DNA of 64,000 nucleotides. Origin: Lasiosphaeris hirsuta. Lineage: Eukaryota; Ascomycota; Sordariomycetes; Sordariales; Lasiosphaeriaceae. This document shows, piece by piece, positions 34,440 to 45,364 of this stretch. The stretch covers positions 186,001 through 250,000 of the forward strand of contig JAUKUA010000001.1 of NCBI GenBank assembly GCA_030549175.1. The letters are read 5' to 3'. Numbering within the stretch: the first letter of the stretch is position 1; each line of letters opens with the position of its first letter. A program made the position numbers and the translations under genes. The notes under the pieces were generated by a model. That model was not told where the DNA came from, made no database searches, and saw only the letters and a list, made by a program, of their open reading frames with translations.

Positions 34440-35170
34440 CTTCAATTCCACCCCATGTATAAAAAAAACAGCGAAACCCCTTGAAAAGTCAACGAAACCT
34501 GTTGGAGGGACCTTCCGATGTTATCCCGCCATTACTCCACGGTTGGCCCGCCACTAGCGTGCAGTCAGCCCGCCATCTGTGCCTCCAGGATCTGCAAGAT
34601 CCTGGCCTTCTTTTTTCATCTTGAGCAGCAATTCAAGCAGTTTGACACACTTTTGCTTTGATGTGTATTTGCCATGCCCAACAAAACCCCTTAAAAGACC
34701 AGCGAAATGACTGAAAAAAGATGATCCTTCTATCTACCCTAGTAAAAAAACAGCGGAACACTTTAAAAATAATGAAACCCCTCGAAAAAACAATATACTG
34801 CCTCTTGAACCGACGAAACCCCTAAAACCAATGCCTAATGAGAACCCCTCCCATCCTTCTATCTCCCTTCTTTTAAAAAAGACCCCTATCCCGTCCTTCT
34901 ATCTAATATACAAAAAGAACAAGAGCGGAAACTCTCAAAAAGACCGAGACCTCTGAAAAAAACAATAAAACCTCTTTTTAAAACAACCTAATGCCTTTTT
35001 AAAAACTACGAAAACCTTTAAAACGATAGTAAGGGCCCTGAAAAAGAACAGTGAATTCTCTTTTAAAAGCAACGTAATGCCTTTTAAAACTACGGAACCC
35101 CTCCGTGCTTCCATCTACCCCCTTAAAAAACAACGAAACCTTCTCCCATTCTTCTATCCAGCCCCTAGCA
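34440..35170. repeat. Degenerate short-period array A (3' side of SRA gene)
   Basis: An AT-rich tract is built of many variants of ACRAAACCCCTTAAAAA (plus strand). Examples are near 34470, 34683, 34750, 34812, 34945, 35010, 35085 and 35125. It is interleaved with at least four copies of CCTTCTATCTAYCC (near 34727, 34855, 34892, 35110). Spacing is about 20-30 nt but irregular. On the minus strand the units can be read as short Phe/Lys/Arg-rich peptides (FKGFRSF). It lies just downstream of the SRA-domain gene. Confidence 0.65.
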
Positions 35171-35236
35171 TCCCCCCTAACACCTCTCTTTTCCCCCTCC
35201 ACACCCCCTATCACTTATCCTCCCTCCTCCCTACAC

Positions 35237-36460
35237 CTAATACCCAGCCGCGATACGCTTATACTCAGCCAACTGCTGGGGGCTCGGGACGGTGTCCCGG
35301 AGCGTCGCCAGGCTGGGACCAGGCTGGTTCTGCTCCCGGCGGAGGCGGAACTGGGCGTACAGCCCGCCGTTGGTGTTACGACAGTCTCGCACCTCGATAA
35401 CCATGTAAAGGCCATCGTAGCGGCAGCCTACCGCTGGAGCCCAGTGGTGACGGGCACCAGCGCCGTGTCCAGCACTGCGAATCACGCGCACGGGCCTTCC
35501 GTTAGCCAGAGACCGCCGTAGGCTCCGGGTGCCGAGGCTCTCGGCCGGGAGCGAGGTGCGGGAGGTGCTCCGCCGGCTATTGTCTGCGCTATACCAAACC
35601 TCGGTGCCAGTGTCCTGGTCCATGTCACTATACGTGGACCGGCCCGAGATGACGATGGAGAAGGTTCCCTCGTCTGCTGAGCCCGAGATTCCACGGACGT
35701 TGTGGCCGTGGGCCCCGTGGAAGTGGGCGGACAACTGGGTGGGCCACCAGGCGCCGGGGGTCAAGTTGTTGTGGCCTATGACGTTGGCCGGTCTTTTTGC
35801 GATGGCATATCGCGGGTCGACGATAGACGTGACTCTGCCATTCCTAACCTGGCGTGCGATGCCGTACATGATGCCGTTGATACCCCAGATTCGATGGTTA
35901 CGGGGCGGAACTCTGATCTCGGCCGTGACGACACCTGGCTGTTGAGGAGCAGCGGTAGGGGCGGCGGGAGCGGAGGGGGCGGTGGGTGCTCCCGTGACAG
36001 CCAAAGACGCATCATCATCCTCAGACTCCTCGGGCTCGTTCTCGCCCCAGTTTTCGGCCTCAAATCTGTCGAAGAGCTCAACTGCCTTGTCGCGTATGTC
36101 GCGGGGAACATACGGGTGATTAGGAGGCTGGAAAATCTTTAGATGCTCCCCAACTTCCGCTTTGACGGTCGGGGTGATGGTAGCCGTATGCTCCAGATAG
36201 TAGAGAAAGGCTCTGACAGAGCCGGTGTATCTGTCGAGCACCTCTTGAGGGTCCGTTCTGTCTGGGAACAGGCTAGCCTTTCTGAACTTCACGATCAACT
36301 GGCTAATCTGAAGTCGTCCTTGCTCTAGCGAGCTGTCCCAGACACTAGCCAGGTCGGCTTCGGCATTGGTAGGTTGCTCATTGTCCGAGGCTATGTCGTC
36401 GTCAACGTCAGAATGGAAAAGTGTGTCGTCGGCCATCTCTGGGGAGGAAATGCCGTCCAT
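35237..36460 (-). CDS. SRA/YDG-domain protein
   Basis: 407 aa, single exon, start MDGISSPEMADD. The N-terminal ~190 residues are acidic and contain an Ala/Pro-rich linker. From about residue 195 to 365 the order matches an SRA (SET- and RING-associated, YDG) domain: WGINGIMYGIARQ, then a His-rich segment with HFHGAHGHNVRGISGSA, FSIVISG, a central YSADNSRR region, SLANGRPVRVIRS and CRYDGLYMVIEV. YDG is the signature triplet, and the final FRLRREQNQPG matches the domain end. Known: SRA domains bind methylated DNA (UHRF1, plant KYP) and occur in some modification-dependent nucleases. No RING, SET or nuclease domain is visible here. Inferred: a stand-alone methylated-DNA reader, in an island full of RIP-mutated transposon. 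Flanked on both sides by tandem arrays. Confidence 0.8.
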   Translation of the reverse strand: MDGISSPEMADDTLFHSDVDDDIASDNEQPTNAEADLASVWDSSLEQGRLQISQLIVKFRKASLFPDRTDPQEVLDRYTGSVRAFLYYLEHTATITPTVKAEVGEHLKIFQPPNHPYVPRDIRDKAVELFDRFEAENWGENEPEESEDDDASLAVTGAPTAPSAPAAPTAAPQQPGVVTAEIRVPPRNHRIWGINGIMYGIARQVRNGRVTSIVDPRYAIAKRPANVIGHNNLTPGAWWPTQLSAHFHGAHGHNVRGISGSADEGTFSIVISGRSTYSDMDQDTGTEVWYSADNSRRSTSRTSLPAESLGTRSLRRSLANGRPVRVIRSAGHGAGARHHWAPAVGCRYDGLYMVIEVRDCRNTNGGLYAQFRLRREQNQPGPSLATLRDTVPSPQQLAEYKRIAAGY

Positions 36461-36486
36461 AGCCTCTAAGAAGGAAGTAAGAGTAA

Positions 36487-36965
36487 AGTGTGGTGCTAAA
36501 TTTCAAATGTGGCGTCGACAGCTTTGAGAAGGAAGGTGTGGCGTCGACACCTGAGAATGAAATGGGTGGCGTTGATAACTTGTGATGAGAGAAGTTGTAG
36601 TGTTGAAACTTGAAAGTTTGAAATGTGGCGTTAAAAGGTCGAGAATGGAAGGTGCGGCGTTGACACCCTCAAGGAAAGAAGGTGTGGCGTCGATACCTTT
36701 GAGGAGGGAAGGTGTGGCGTCGATACCTTTGGAAGTAGAATTAAGGTGTGAGAGGTAATTAGAAGCTGTGGCGCAACCAGCTTCTGAATGTGAAAATTGT
36801 GGCGTTAGCAGCTTCTAAATGTGAAAATGTGGCGTAGCCAGTAGAAGACGATGCGGGTGCAGGAGGTAGGTGTAAAAGGCAAAGCTGTGGCATCCACTGT
36901 TTTTGATGTGAGAAACCGTGGCGTTACCAACTTTTGGACGTGAAAGTGTGGCGTAATCAGCAGAA
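36487..36965. repeat. Array B: ~30-nt units with a hairpin-forming GTGGCGT core
   Basis: About 16 units spaced near 30 nt run upstream (5') of the SRA gene. The core TGTGGCGT is repeated at about 36508, 36537, 36566, 36623, 36651, 36681, 36711, 36766, 36798, 36829, 36917 and 36948. In many units the arms around the core are self-complementary: AGGTGTGGCGTCGACACCT, AAGCTGTGGCGCAACCAGCTT-type and AAGTTGTAGTGTTGAAACTT-type. Arms differ between units but stay paired. The SRA start codon itself lies in a sequence resembling one unit. Confidence 0.75.
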
Positions 36966-37397
36966 GATAAGGAGGGTGCAAGAGGCAAGGCAGTGTCCAT
37001 GGGAAACGAGCTCGCAGGTCTGGGAAACGAATTGGTGGGCTCGGGAAACAAACTGCCTGGTGGCTGTAGGAAGCAGGCAGACACACTCAGGCTGGATATC
37101 AAAGTCAATGGGCCGTGTGCGCGGGCAATTCTCTGTGCGACGAGTGAATGAACGCTGAGAGGAACAGCACAACAGATCTGCTGACAAATCGCCAAAGAAA
37201 GAGAGAAATGTGTTGCGTGTGAAGAGGGGGGAAGTTCCCATTGATAAGGAATCGAGAGCACAGGTGGCCTGGCCAAGTGGAACAACATAGAACAGGGCAT
37301 GTACTGTGTGGGGTGATGAGGGGTAGAAAGTGAAAGAGGAATAGACTCACATTCCATGGCCGTGGGGCTCAATGTGCAGCTGCAGCCCGCGACGAGA

Positions 37398-37912
37398 ACA
37401 GTCGGGCACGATTGCTTTGCTCTTATAGTCAGACACGGACCCTCTGATCGTATAGTCGGGCACAATTGCCCTGCTCTTGTAATCTGTTGTGGTCGCGATC
37501 ACTCTGCTCTAGTCGGGCACGGACCGTCTGCTCCTATAGTCGGTCGCGGTTGCGGTCGCTCTGATCTTGAAGTCGGGCACGATGCTCTGCTCTGATCTTG
37601 AGTTGGGCACGATGCTCTGGTCTTGGAGTCGGGCGCGGTCTCCCTGCCTTAGTCGGTCGTGGTCCCGGGTCGCAGTCGCGGTCACGGTCGCGGTCACGAT
37701 TGCTCTGCTCTTATAGTCAGGCACGGTCCCTCTGGTCTTAGAGTCGGCCGTGCTCGTTCTGCTCTTAAAGTCGGTCGCGTTCGCTCTGCATAGTCGGGCA
37801 CGGTCCCTCTGCTCGTCTTGTCGGTCGTGCTCACTCAGCTCTTCTAGTCGGCCGTGGTCGCTCAGCTTGCTCAGCTTTTATATTCGGGCACGATCGCTCT
37901 GCTCTTGGACAC
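37398..37912. repeat. Array C: ~27-nt GTCGGGCACG... units
   Basis: About 17 units begin GTCGGGCACG or GTCGGTCGCG and end CTCTGCTCTTATA (plus strand), for example at 37401, 37428, 37455, 37512, 37572, 37628, 37717, 37770, 37793, 37820 and 37884. The period is mostly 27 nt, i.e. nine codons. On the minus strand (the SRA orientation) units read as variants of DYKSRAIVP. One stretch near 37655-37705 has expanded a shorter GGTCGCGGTCAC sub-unit. Whether it is coding is unclear because some units break the frame. Confidence 0.75.
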
Positions 37913-38585
37913 CCTCTTAAGCACTTCAAGTTGTGGTTGGCAGGTACTATTTCAGAAAGGACCTCTCACGGAAAGGGAGATCGAGTGTATTATCTTGCTT
38001 TGGGTCAGCCGGGAGATTGTACTTGTGGAGCTTACTGAGGCCCTCTGCTGGCATTGAATCTTCAAGGACAGGAGCCATATTTACCTACTCTAATACTCGA
38101 TCGTGATTGATGAGAGACAGCATGAACACAAAGTAGAACATGAATCGCAAAGCTGGTTGGAAATGGGCGATTCGCTAGTTGATGAAACAAAACTAACTTC
38201 AATTTTTTTGATCCCATGAAATCGGCGATTAGATTGAGCTTATTGCTAAGGAAAAAAGGTGGCTCAAAAATGCCAAGGCAGAATTTTTTGACATCTATAT
38301 ACCTGTTTTGGCACCAATTTTTGACCACAACTGCATCGAACGATTTCACCCCCTATCTTCAAAGTACCAGCTAATGCAGCTTGCAGATCGTACCTATTTC
38401 GGAAGTCGGCCTCTCGAGATTGGCCAAAATCCGCCTTCAGAAAGGAGCGATTTTGACAGAATCGCCGGTCCTGGAGCGCAAAGCCCACTACAATTATGGA
38501 GGGTCACAGCGTACAACCCCGCTAAATTCCACTGTAAATGCAGCGCACATACACCCACACAGATAACCCTAACCTCCAAAATGAG
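37913..38585. other. Spacer between array C and the retrotransposon
   Basis: AT-richer sequence with no supported gene or repeat unit. Confidence 0.4.
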
Positions 38586-38589
38586 ACCT

Positions 38590-40475
38590 ATCACAGGCCA
38601 ACAGAACACTACGACCGACCATCTCAATAGACCTCTTAGCGGCCGCCATCCACGATGTGGAAGATGGTCGGCTCAGGGGTCTGGTGGTAGGTGGGGTAAC
38701 GGCTAACGCAGAGGCTGCCTTTAACATGGCCCAGAAAAGGAGGCTAGAGGTCAAGCTCCTGGAAACCGGCTAGGACCCTAGGGCAACCAGCTTCTGCACG
38801 TCCTTCCCAACGGATAGGCTCGCTAGGGTTCCCCCCTGTTGCCTATCCTCCTTGCCCTCTACCTCGCGGCTATGGTAAAGAAGAACTTGTCGGACCACAC
38901 CTACTGCTACGCAGATGACGTCACGGTCCTCGCGTTTGGTAAGACAGAGGAACAGGTGCCAGCTAAGCTCACGGCCAGGCTAGGGGAGCTCTTAACCTGG
39001 GGGGGGGGGGGGGGCAATGGGGTATCGTTCGACGGCGCGAAGAGCGAGTACATCCTCTTCGCGCCGAGGAAAGGCCCAAGGCCGGGCATCCTCTTGACAC
39101 CGAAGAAAGGCCTAAGACCGAACATCCTGGTCCATGGGGTAGTAGCGTCACACCGGGAGGCACTGCGCTGGCTAGGAGTTTGCTTCGACCCACTCCTCCA
39201 CTTCAGAGCACACGCTAAGGCGGTAGCGGCTAGAGGCAAGCCGACGGTCGCGTTGCTGGAGCGCATCTCGGGCAAGGTTAAGGGGTTAGCCCCGAGGCTA
39301 GCGGGCTAGGCGGTCAAGGCCATCCATCCTCCTGCCCATACTGCTGTATGCGGCGGTGGCCTGGCACGGCCGACGCGGCGAGTGTTTCGTTAACGACACA
39401 CTCGACGTGGTAACCAACGACGGCCTCAGAGCTGCTCCGCCGGCCTGGAAGACTACCCGGCTCCCTGTGCTCCACCTGGAGTCTGGCATCCCTGTTATCC
39501 AGCATCTGGTCGAGGACTGAAAGAACGCCTTCGCAAGGCGGCTCATCCGGCTAGGCCTACAGCACTCTCTGGTCCGTAAGCTGCACAAGCTCCGAGCCCC
39601 TGGTAGGAAGAAGGACACGCTCCTGGAGAAGGTAGCACGCCGTATCGGCGGGCCCCCCCCTACACAACAGCTTCCTACAGCCCAAAGGTATAGAAAAAGA
39701 GACCCTGATAGAGGATCTGGTCACGGCTGCTACCCTGGAGGACAAGTGGAAGAACCCCCACAAGGAGGAAAGGAAGCGCCGACTGCAGTGGCACTGGAGG
39801 GATGGAGCCCCCGAGGACTATAAGTTCCGGGAGATGCGCTGAAATTGGCTAGGCCACCAGAACTGGCCTTATCCCGCAAGGCACATGCGGCCTTGTTGGC
39901 GGAGAGAACCGGCCATGGGGGCTTTAAAAGAGTACCATGAGCAGTTCCACCACGATCTAGAAACCTGGGGGCCCTGTGAATGCGACACTCACAAGAACCG
40001 CGGGCACATCTTCTCGTGCCCACGGAACGCAGCAATACTACCCACCTACAGTGGAGGCCCACTGCAGATGGTGTGGAGGAGGTCTAAGAGGTGGCTCGAC
40101 CTGTTCGAGAGCTTCGCAGATAAGCTGCCAGGAAGAAAATACTGGCGGCGACAAAGGCGGGAAGAAAGCACCGCACAGATCGGCAGCGACGAAGAAGAGG
40201 CTCTGGCCTCGGCAGACTAATTAGAAGGTAGCTTTTTCCCCTAATAGGGGGTTTTATGTATCTTTAGCTTGTTGGGCGAGCGAGCCGGGTGGTGAGTCCC
40301 GGGAGCGGTATTTTCCTTGTTATCGAGTTCGGAGGCCGGGATGGGCTATATAGTATAGGCAGTGTACATAGGAACGTGGCCTTGGGACGCTTGCGATCGG
40401 GTCTGCCACCGGACCAGGGCTCTCTTATGGTGGACTCAGGGAGGTGGATCTCCTTACCTCTCTTATGGGTTAGCT
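38590..40475 (+). mobile_element. Non-LTR retrotransposon, copy 1 (3' part only)
   Basis: It starts inside the reverse transcriptase: AEAAFNMAQKRRLEVKLLETG, then FPTDRLARV, then after a frame change LPILLALYLAAMV and YCYADDVTVLAF. The YADD catalytic box is intact. The thumb region follows (WLGVCFDPLLHFRAHAKAVAA), then broken sequence, then a C-terminal Cys/His knuckle (CECDTHKNRGHIFSCPR, about 39976-40026), and a stop at 40220. The 3' UTR contains TTTTATGTATCTTTAGCTTG, which is nearly shared with copy 2. No endonuclease or ORF1 is present, i.e. a 5'-truncated copy. Confidence 0.8.
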
Positions 40476-42004
40476 AGCTCTGCAGAGCCTTGGGCGTTTG
40501 CGGGGACTTTGAGGGCCGCACTGTGCGATTGCCCCAACTGCCTAGGACCGCACAAACCGGAGCTGTGGTACCTATGCCCGGCGAGGCCGGTGGTCAAGGA
40601 CGGTAGCCTCGTGTTCCTAACCACGGAGCAGAGAAAGGCCACCAAGGTAGCGGGCATGAAGGCCCGGGACCAGTTCAGACGCACTGCCAGAACGAAGGAA
40701 GTGCCCAAGGCGGAACTCCTAAGACCGTCGAAATCTGCCTCCCCAGTAGACCTGAAGAGCACCGAGATCGGCAAAGCATGGGAGGATGCTAAGGCCCGGG
40801 CAGACAAAGAGGCCACCAAATGGCAGGGCCTCGCCAAAGCAGCGAAGGAGGGCAGGATTGCCCCCCTGAACCTTAACGACCCTGTGAAGGGCATCCAGGT
40901 CCAGGGGACCTACATCACCGGGGGAGAGACCATCCCCCATTCTCACCACACTGGCCCCGCCGTCCGAGACGGGAGAAGCCAAACCACCCCCCTCGAGATC
41001 TCCCCCCACGAGGCCTCGTGAGTACCCCCCTGGAGTACTCACCACCTAGAGAAGTCCTAGAGTCGGTAGAAACTGACATCTACGGCACAACCCCCCCCCC
41101 CCCCCCCGCCGCAGGGCTCCACCAAAGCAGGTAAGGCCCGAACACCGGAAGAAGCCAGGGCACTTATCCGCCAACACCAGGCGGACATGGCCCTACTGAA
41201 GCACCTGCTCGACAAGGCAACGGAAGCGCACAAGCGCTTCGACTACCAGGACGCCCCAACGGCAGACCAGGCTGCCGACATGTTCAGAAGGAGAATCAAG
41301 GAGGCGGAAGCCGTGATCCTCTCAACATGTGGGAAAACCCCAGCCGAGGTGGTAGTCCTGGACGTACGGGGTACGGTGGACGAAATGCTCGGAAAAGAGG
41401 CAGGGGCTCGGCTAACAACCCCCCCACGTACACCACAGCGCCGGGCGGCTATGAGGACCAAGTGCCACTCGACGAAACTATGGAAGATGCTGGCCTAGGA
41501 GAGGGCTAGTACGAAACAATGCTAGGCCTGGCCCTAGAGGACGTTGCTAACTCGGAAACACAAGGCGACAAGGCCCAACTCCAGAGGGCAAAAGAAGAGC
41601 TGGAAAAAGCCAAGGAACAATACCCCGAAGAGGCACGGCTGAGGGAAGAAGTTCACAAGGCACAAGAAGACGTCTTCGAAGCACGCGCCATCGCGATACC
41701 GGGCGACGAGGACAGCCGAGAGTCCTCCTGGGACACGGACCCCTGGGTACAGGCAGAACTCTAACGCCTGACGGAAAAGGGAGGCGTGATAGACCTCACA
41801 GGCCCAACCCCCCCCCCCCCCCCCCCGGGCAACCCAACTAAGCCCGGGCCCTCAAGCCCCCTTAGGGGAGGGCTGGGGGCCAGACGCTCGAACTCCCTGC
41901 CCGGTACCACCCGGCCCGCCTCCCCCTCACCACTGGGCCCGCTGAGGCCGAGTAGAGTGAGGAAGCTCACGGAAAAAGCGCTGAATGCCCAAATCAACGC
42001 TTAA
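40476..42004 (+). pseudogene. Retrotransposon ORF1 (gag-like), broken
   Basis: Successive frames carry a Lys/Glu/Ala-rich protein with an early Cys cluster (CDCPNCLGPHKPELWYLC). The breaks are at 41021 (TGA), around the poly-C run 41090-41107, at 41498 and at 41764. The last piece ends at 42004, after a second poly-C run (41808-41826). Coiled-coil-like QRAKEELEKAKEQYPEEARL lies at 41580-41640. It overlaps the ORF2 ATG by about 20 nt in another frame, a normal arrangement for two-ORF LINEs. Confidence 0.65.
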
Positions 42005-45000
42005 AATCCTACAAGCTAACGTCGCGGGGGTCATGGCCTACCAAGACTCCCTCCTGGCGTCAGCAGTGGGGGAAAGAGCGGACCTCGTCCTGGTGTAAGA
42101 ACCATGGTGGGGCTTTGACAGCACCCGGCGTGCCCACGGATACGATATCCACTGCCTGGGAGACTCTGCCAGCTCGATAATCTACTCAAGGGCTGGGGAG
42201 TGGGAGCAACTACCAGGGGTAGAAGACGGAGTAGTCGGTGTCACCAATGGCTACCTGGAGGTCTATGGGGTCTACAACAGGGCCGGAAAAGACGTAGTAG
42301 ACGGGGTAACCGCCCTCAGGGGGCGAAGGCTCATAGTGGTAGGAGACTTCAACCTTAACCACTCCCTGTGGGCCAAGACAGACAAAGGGAGAAGACGAGG
42401 GCCTAAGGCCAGGGCCGTGGCAAGATAGGCCGAAATCCAAGGAACGCTGCCCCTTATCACCGAGCCCATCCATAATCTGGAGGGAGTACTGGACCTGGTG
42501 TTCAGTAACGTCGACAGGTTAAAGGCGGAGGTCGCCCCAGACCTCTGGACCGGTTCGGACCACTCCACGATACGTATATGGAAGGAGGGGGCCGCCGGTG
42601 TCCGGAGGTAGCCGAAGTGGGTAGTGAAACCACTGGACCGTTGGACATTCGGCAGAACCCTAGCGGAGCTCGCCCTATCGATATGCCCACTCTCCACGAA
42701 GCCAGATGGCCCGGAACTAGAGGAGGCAGCCCGTGCCCTCACTAATATCACGGGCACGGCCACGAGGTGCCACGGAACGAAGGTATGGGACGGGCCAAAG
42801 AGGGCCAAGTGGTAAAATGCCAGCTACGAGGCTAGCAAACGGTTCTGTGTCACGGATGGCACCGAGCTCGGCGCTAAGGTACATAGGTAGACCCTAAGGA
42901 AGGTAAGGACAGAGTACTACGGGAAGATAGTAAGTGGAGCCTCGGAGGACTTCCTGTGGAAGGTCATGGCATGGGGAAAAGAGCCGCAAAGCTAGGCGAT
43001 CTTACCACTCCGACCCAGGGACGGGGGACCGGAAGCTATCATAACGGAAGATAAGGCGAGGCTAGTCTTTAAAGAACTAGTAGCCTTCGACCCCGGAAGA
43101 GACGCCGAGTTTGAACCCAGACCCCAGGGGACGCCGCTACTCGACCTAGACCTATGGCCGGAGTTGGAGGAGGTAGACGAAGTGTTCGTAGGTAGCGGGG
43201 TAAAAACCACGGTACCAGGACCGGATGGAACCACGACCGCAATGCTCAGAGCTGCCTAGTAAGATACGAAGGTTAAAAACGACGTCGAGGTGAAGTCCCG
43301 CTCGGCGCTAACAAGGCTGGTCTATGCCATATGCGCCCATTCCGTAGCCCTAGGGTACTACCTAGACGTATGGAAGGAGTCGGAAGTAGTACTACTGCCT
43401 AAACCTAACAAGCCACGTGGTATAACGAAACAGCTCCGGCCGATCACCCTCATCCCGGCATACGGGAGAGGGTTAGAACGGCTGGTAGTAAGAAAGTTAA
43501 GCTAGGTAGTACTACGGTAGAGGGTCCTTAGCCTTAACTAAGTAGGAGGTGTCCCTAAACATTCGGCCACGGACCTTCTTACCGGGGTAGTCCACGACCT
43601 CTAGGACGTTATGAGAAACGGGAAGGCGGTAGAAATCTTGACAGGTAACATCGATAAGGGTTTTAACAATGTCTAAAGGGAGCGTCTAGCCAACAGACTA
43701 GTAGTTTAAAGGTAGCCCCTGACCTTCGTAAGGTTTGTTAGGAACTTTCTGTTAGGAAGGAGGGTAACCCTTAGGCTAGATAGGGTTAAACGTCTGACAA
43801 AGGTAAGCCTACTATAGGACTTATTACTGTTACCGATCTTCTTTAGCTTATACCTAGAGCTATTGGCTAAAGGGGAAGGCCGAAGCCTCTATATAAACGA
43901 CCTCCTCGTAGTAGCTAAAGAAGACTCCGAAGTAGCGGTAAGGACTAACCTCACGAGGTAGCTAGTAGTAATTGACACCTAGAAAAGGGTAAATAACGTC
44001 CTACTCGACCTAGCTAAGTATGAGTACGTCCTCTTCAAACTATACCGGGTAGTACCGAAGACAGGGGAGGACCCTAACCCCGGCCCCAACTCCGACTTAA
44101 GCCCGGAAGAAGAACGAACCCCTATCTTATGAAAGTACCCCGCCCTCAAGGTAGGTACGGTATAAGCCTCCTATAACCCACTCCTCAAGTAGCTAGGCGT
44201 GTGGCTCGACCCGGGGCTCCAGTTTAAGGAGTACGTTAGATACGTGGCGGCGAAAGGAGCTAAGGCAACGGCCCTACTCCGAAGAATCGGCGGCCTAGGC
44301 AGGGGCTTCCCTCTACACCTGGTAGTACGGGGGCTTACAACGGTAGCACTCCCCAAGATAACATATATCTCCGAGGCGTGGTAGAATGGTAGGGAAGCCC
44401 CGGTCCGAAGCCTACTACGTATACTCAACTTTGGCCTTAAAGCCGTCCTACCGACCTATAAGACCATACCTAGGGCGGTCCTCCACGTAGAGGTAAGATA
44501 AGCCCCGATCTATATGGTCCTCGAGAAGAAGGCCCACGACTACGTAATCAGAGTACTTAATCTCAGGGAGTAAGAGATCAGCTACCCCGTGGTCAGCTGT
44601 CTAGCCTACGTGCCGGGCAAGGGCTAGAGAGCCGGTAGGACCTAGGTGACCTTCCTCGAAACTATGGCAAAGAAGGAAGGCTAGACCCCGCCGGTACTAC
44701 TGGCCGTAGTCAGGAAGTAAGACGGCACCCGGGCCCCGGGTACATCGTACGACAATTGCTTCAGACGACGAGAGAAGTACGATAGGGACTAGGGGGAGCC
44801 AGGACCATGCCGTAGGTACGCGGCGCACGGGGGGGAATACGCCAGGGAGAGGGTGTCCACCAAGACGCCGCGGGGAACGAAGGACGCCCCGCCGGGCCTA
44901 CCTGGGACATACAACCCCACCCAGGAACTCCAGGCCTGGTAGGAGTGCAACAAGCCAAAGTACCGTAAGGTCAAGGTCCGGAAGAAACGTCCGCGGAAGC

Positions 45001-45364
45001 TTAGGCTCCCGAGGTGGTAGCTGGCGGCCCTCCTCGCCGAAAGAACGGGGCACGGGGACTTTAAGGCCTACCATGAAAAGATAGGGCACGATCCGGAAAC
45101 ATGGTAAGGCACCTGTAGGAGGTGTGGGCTTACCAAGGCCCCGGGACACCTCCTGAAGTGCACACATAGCGCGGCCGCCCTGGCGAAGGCGCTGCCGGCG
45201 GGGGTATGGGCACCGAAGCTCCTTACCTCGAGCTCTAAGAAGATGCTGACCGCGTTCGGGGCGTTCATGGCAGCAAAGGAGGAACTGGAAAAGGGGGAAG
45301 AAAATACCCCGGGCAACGAAGAAGAAGCGGAGTGGGCGGCGGCCCACGGCCGCGAGACAGTTTG
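41985..45364 (+). pseudogene. Retrotransposon ORF2 (endonuclease-reverse transcriptase), RIP-inactivated
   Basis: Starts MPKSTLKILQANVAG. Endonuclease marks: EPWWG, VVGDFNLNHSLW and GSDHSTIR. The reverse transcriptase part shows VVLLPKPNKPRGITKQLRPI and a degraded catalytic box, YINDL in place of YADD (about 43890). The end has a knuckle CRRCGLTKAPGHLLKC (about 45115-45160). Dozens of in-frame stops are TAG or TAA where Trp (TGG) or Gln (CAG/CAA) is expected, consistent with G-to-A and C-to-T changes at CpA/TpG. TGA is nearly absent. Confidence 0.85.

Noticed and set aside
36487..37912. CRISPR array
   Set aside because: Short hairpin repeats at ~27-30 nt spacing recall CRISPR, but there are no unique spacers, the units are degenerate head-to-tail copies, no cas genes exist, and the genome is fungal.
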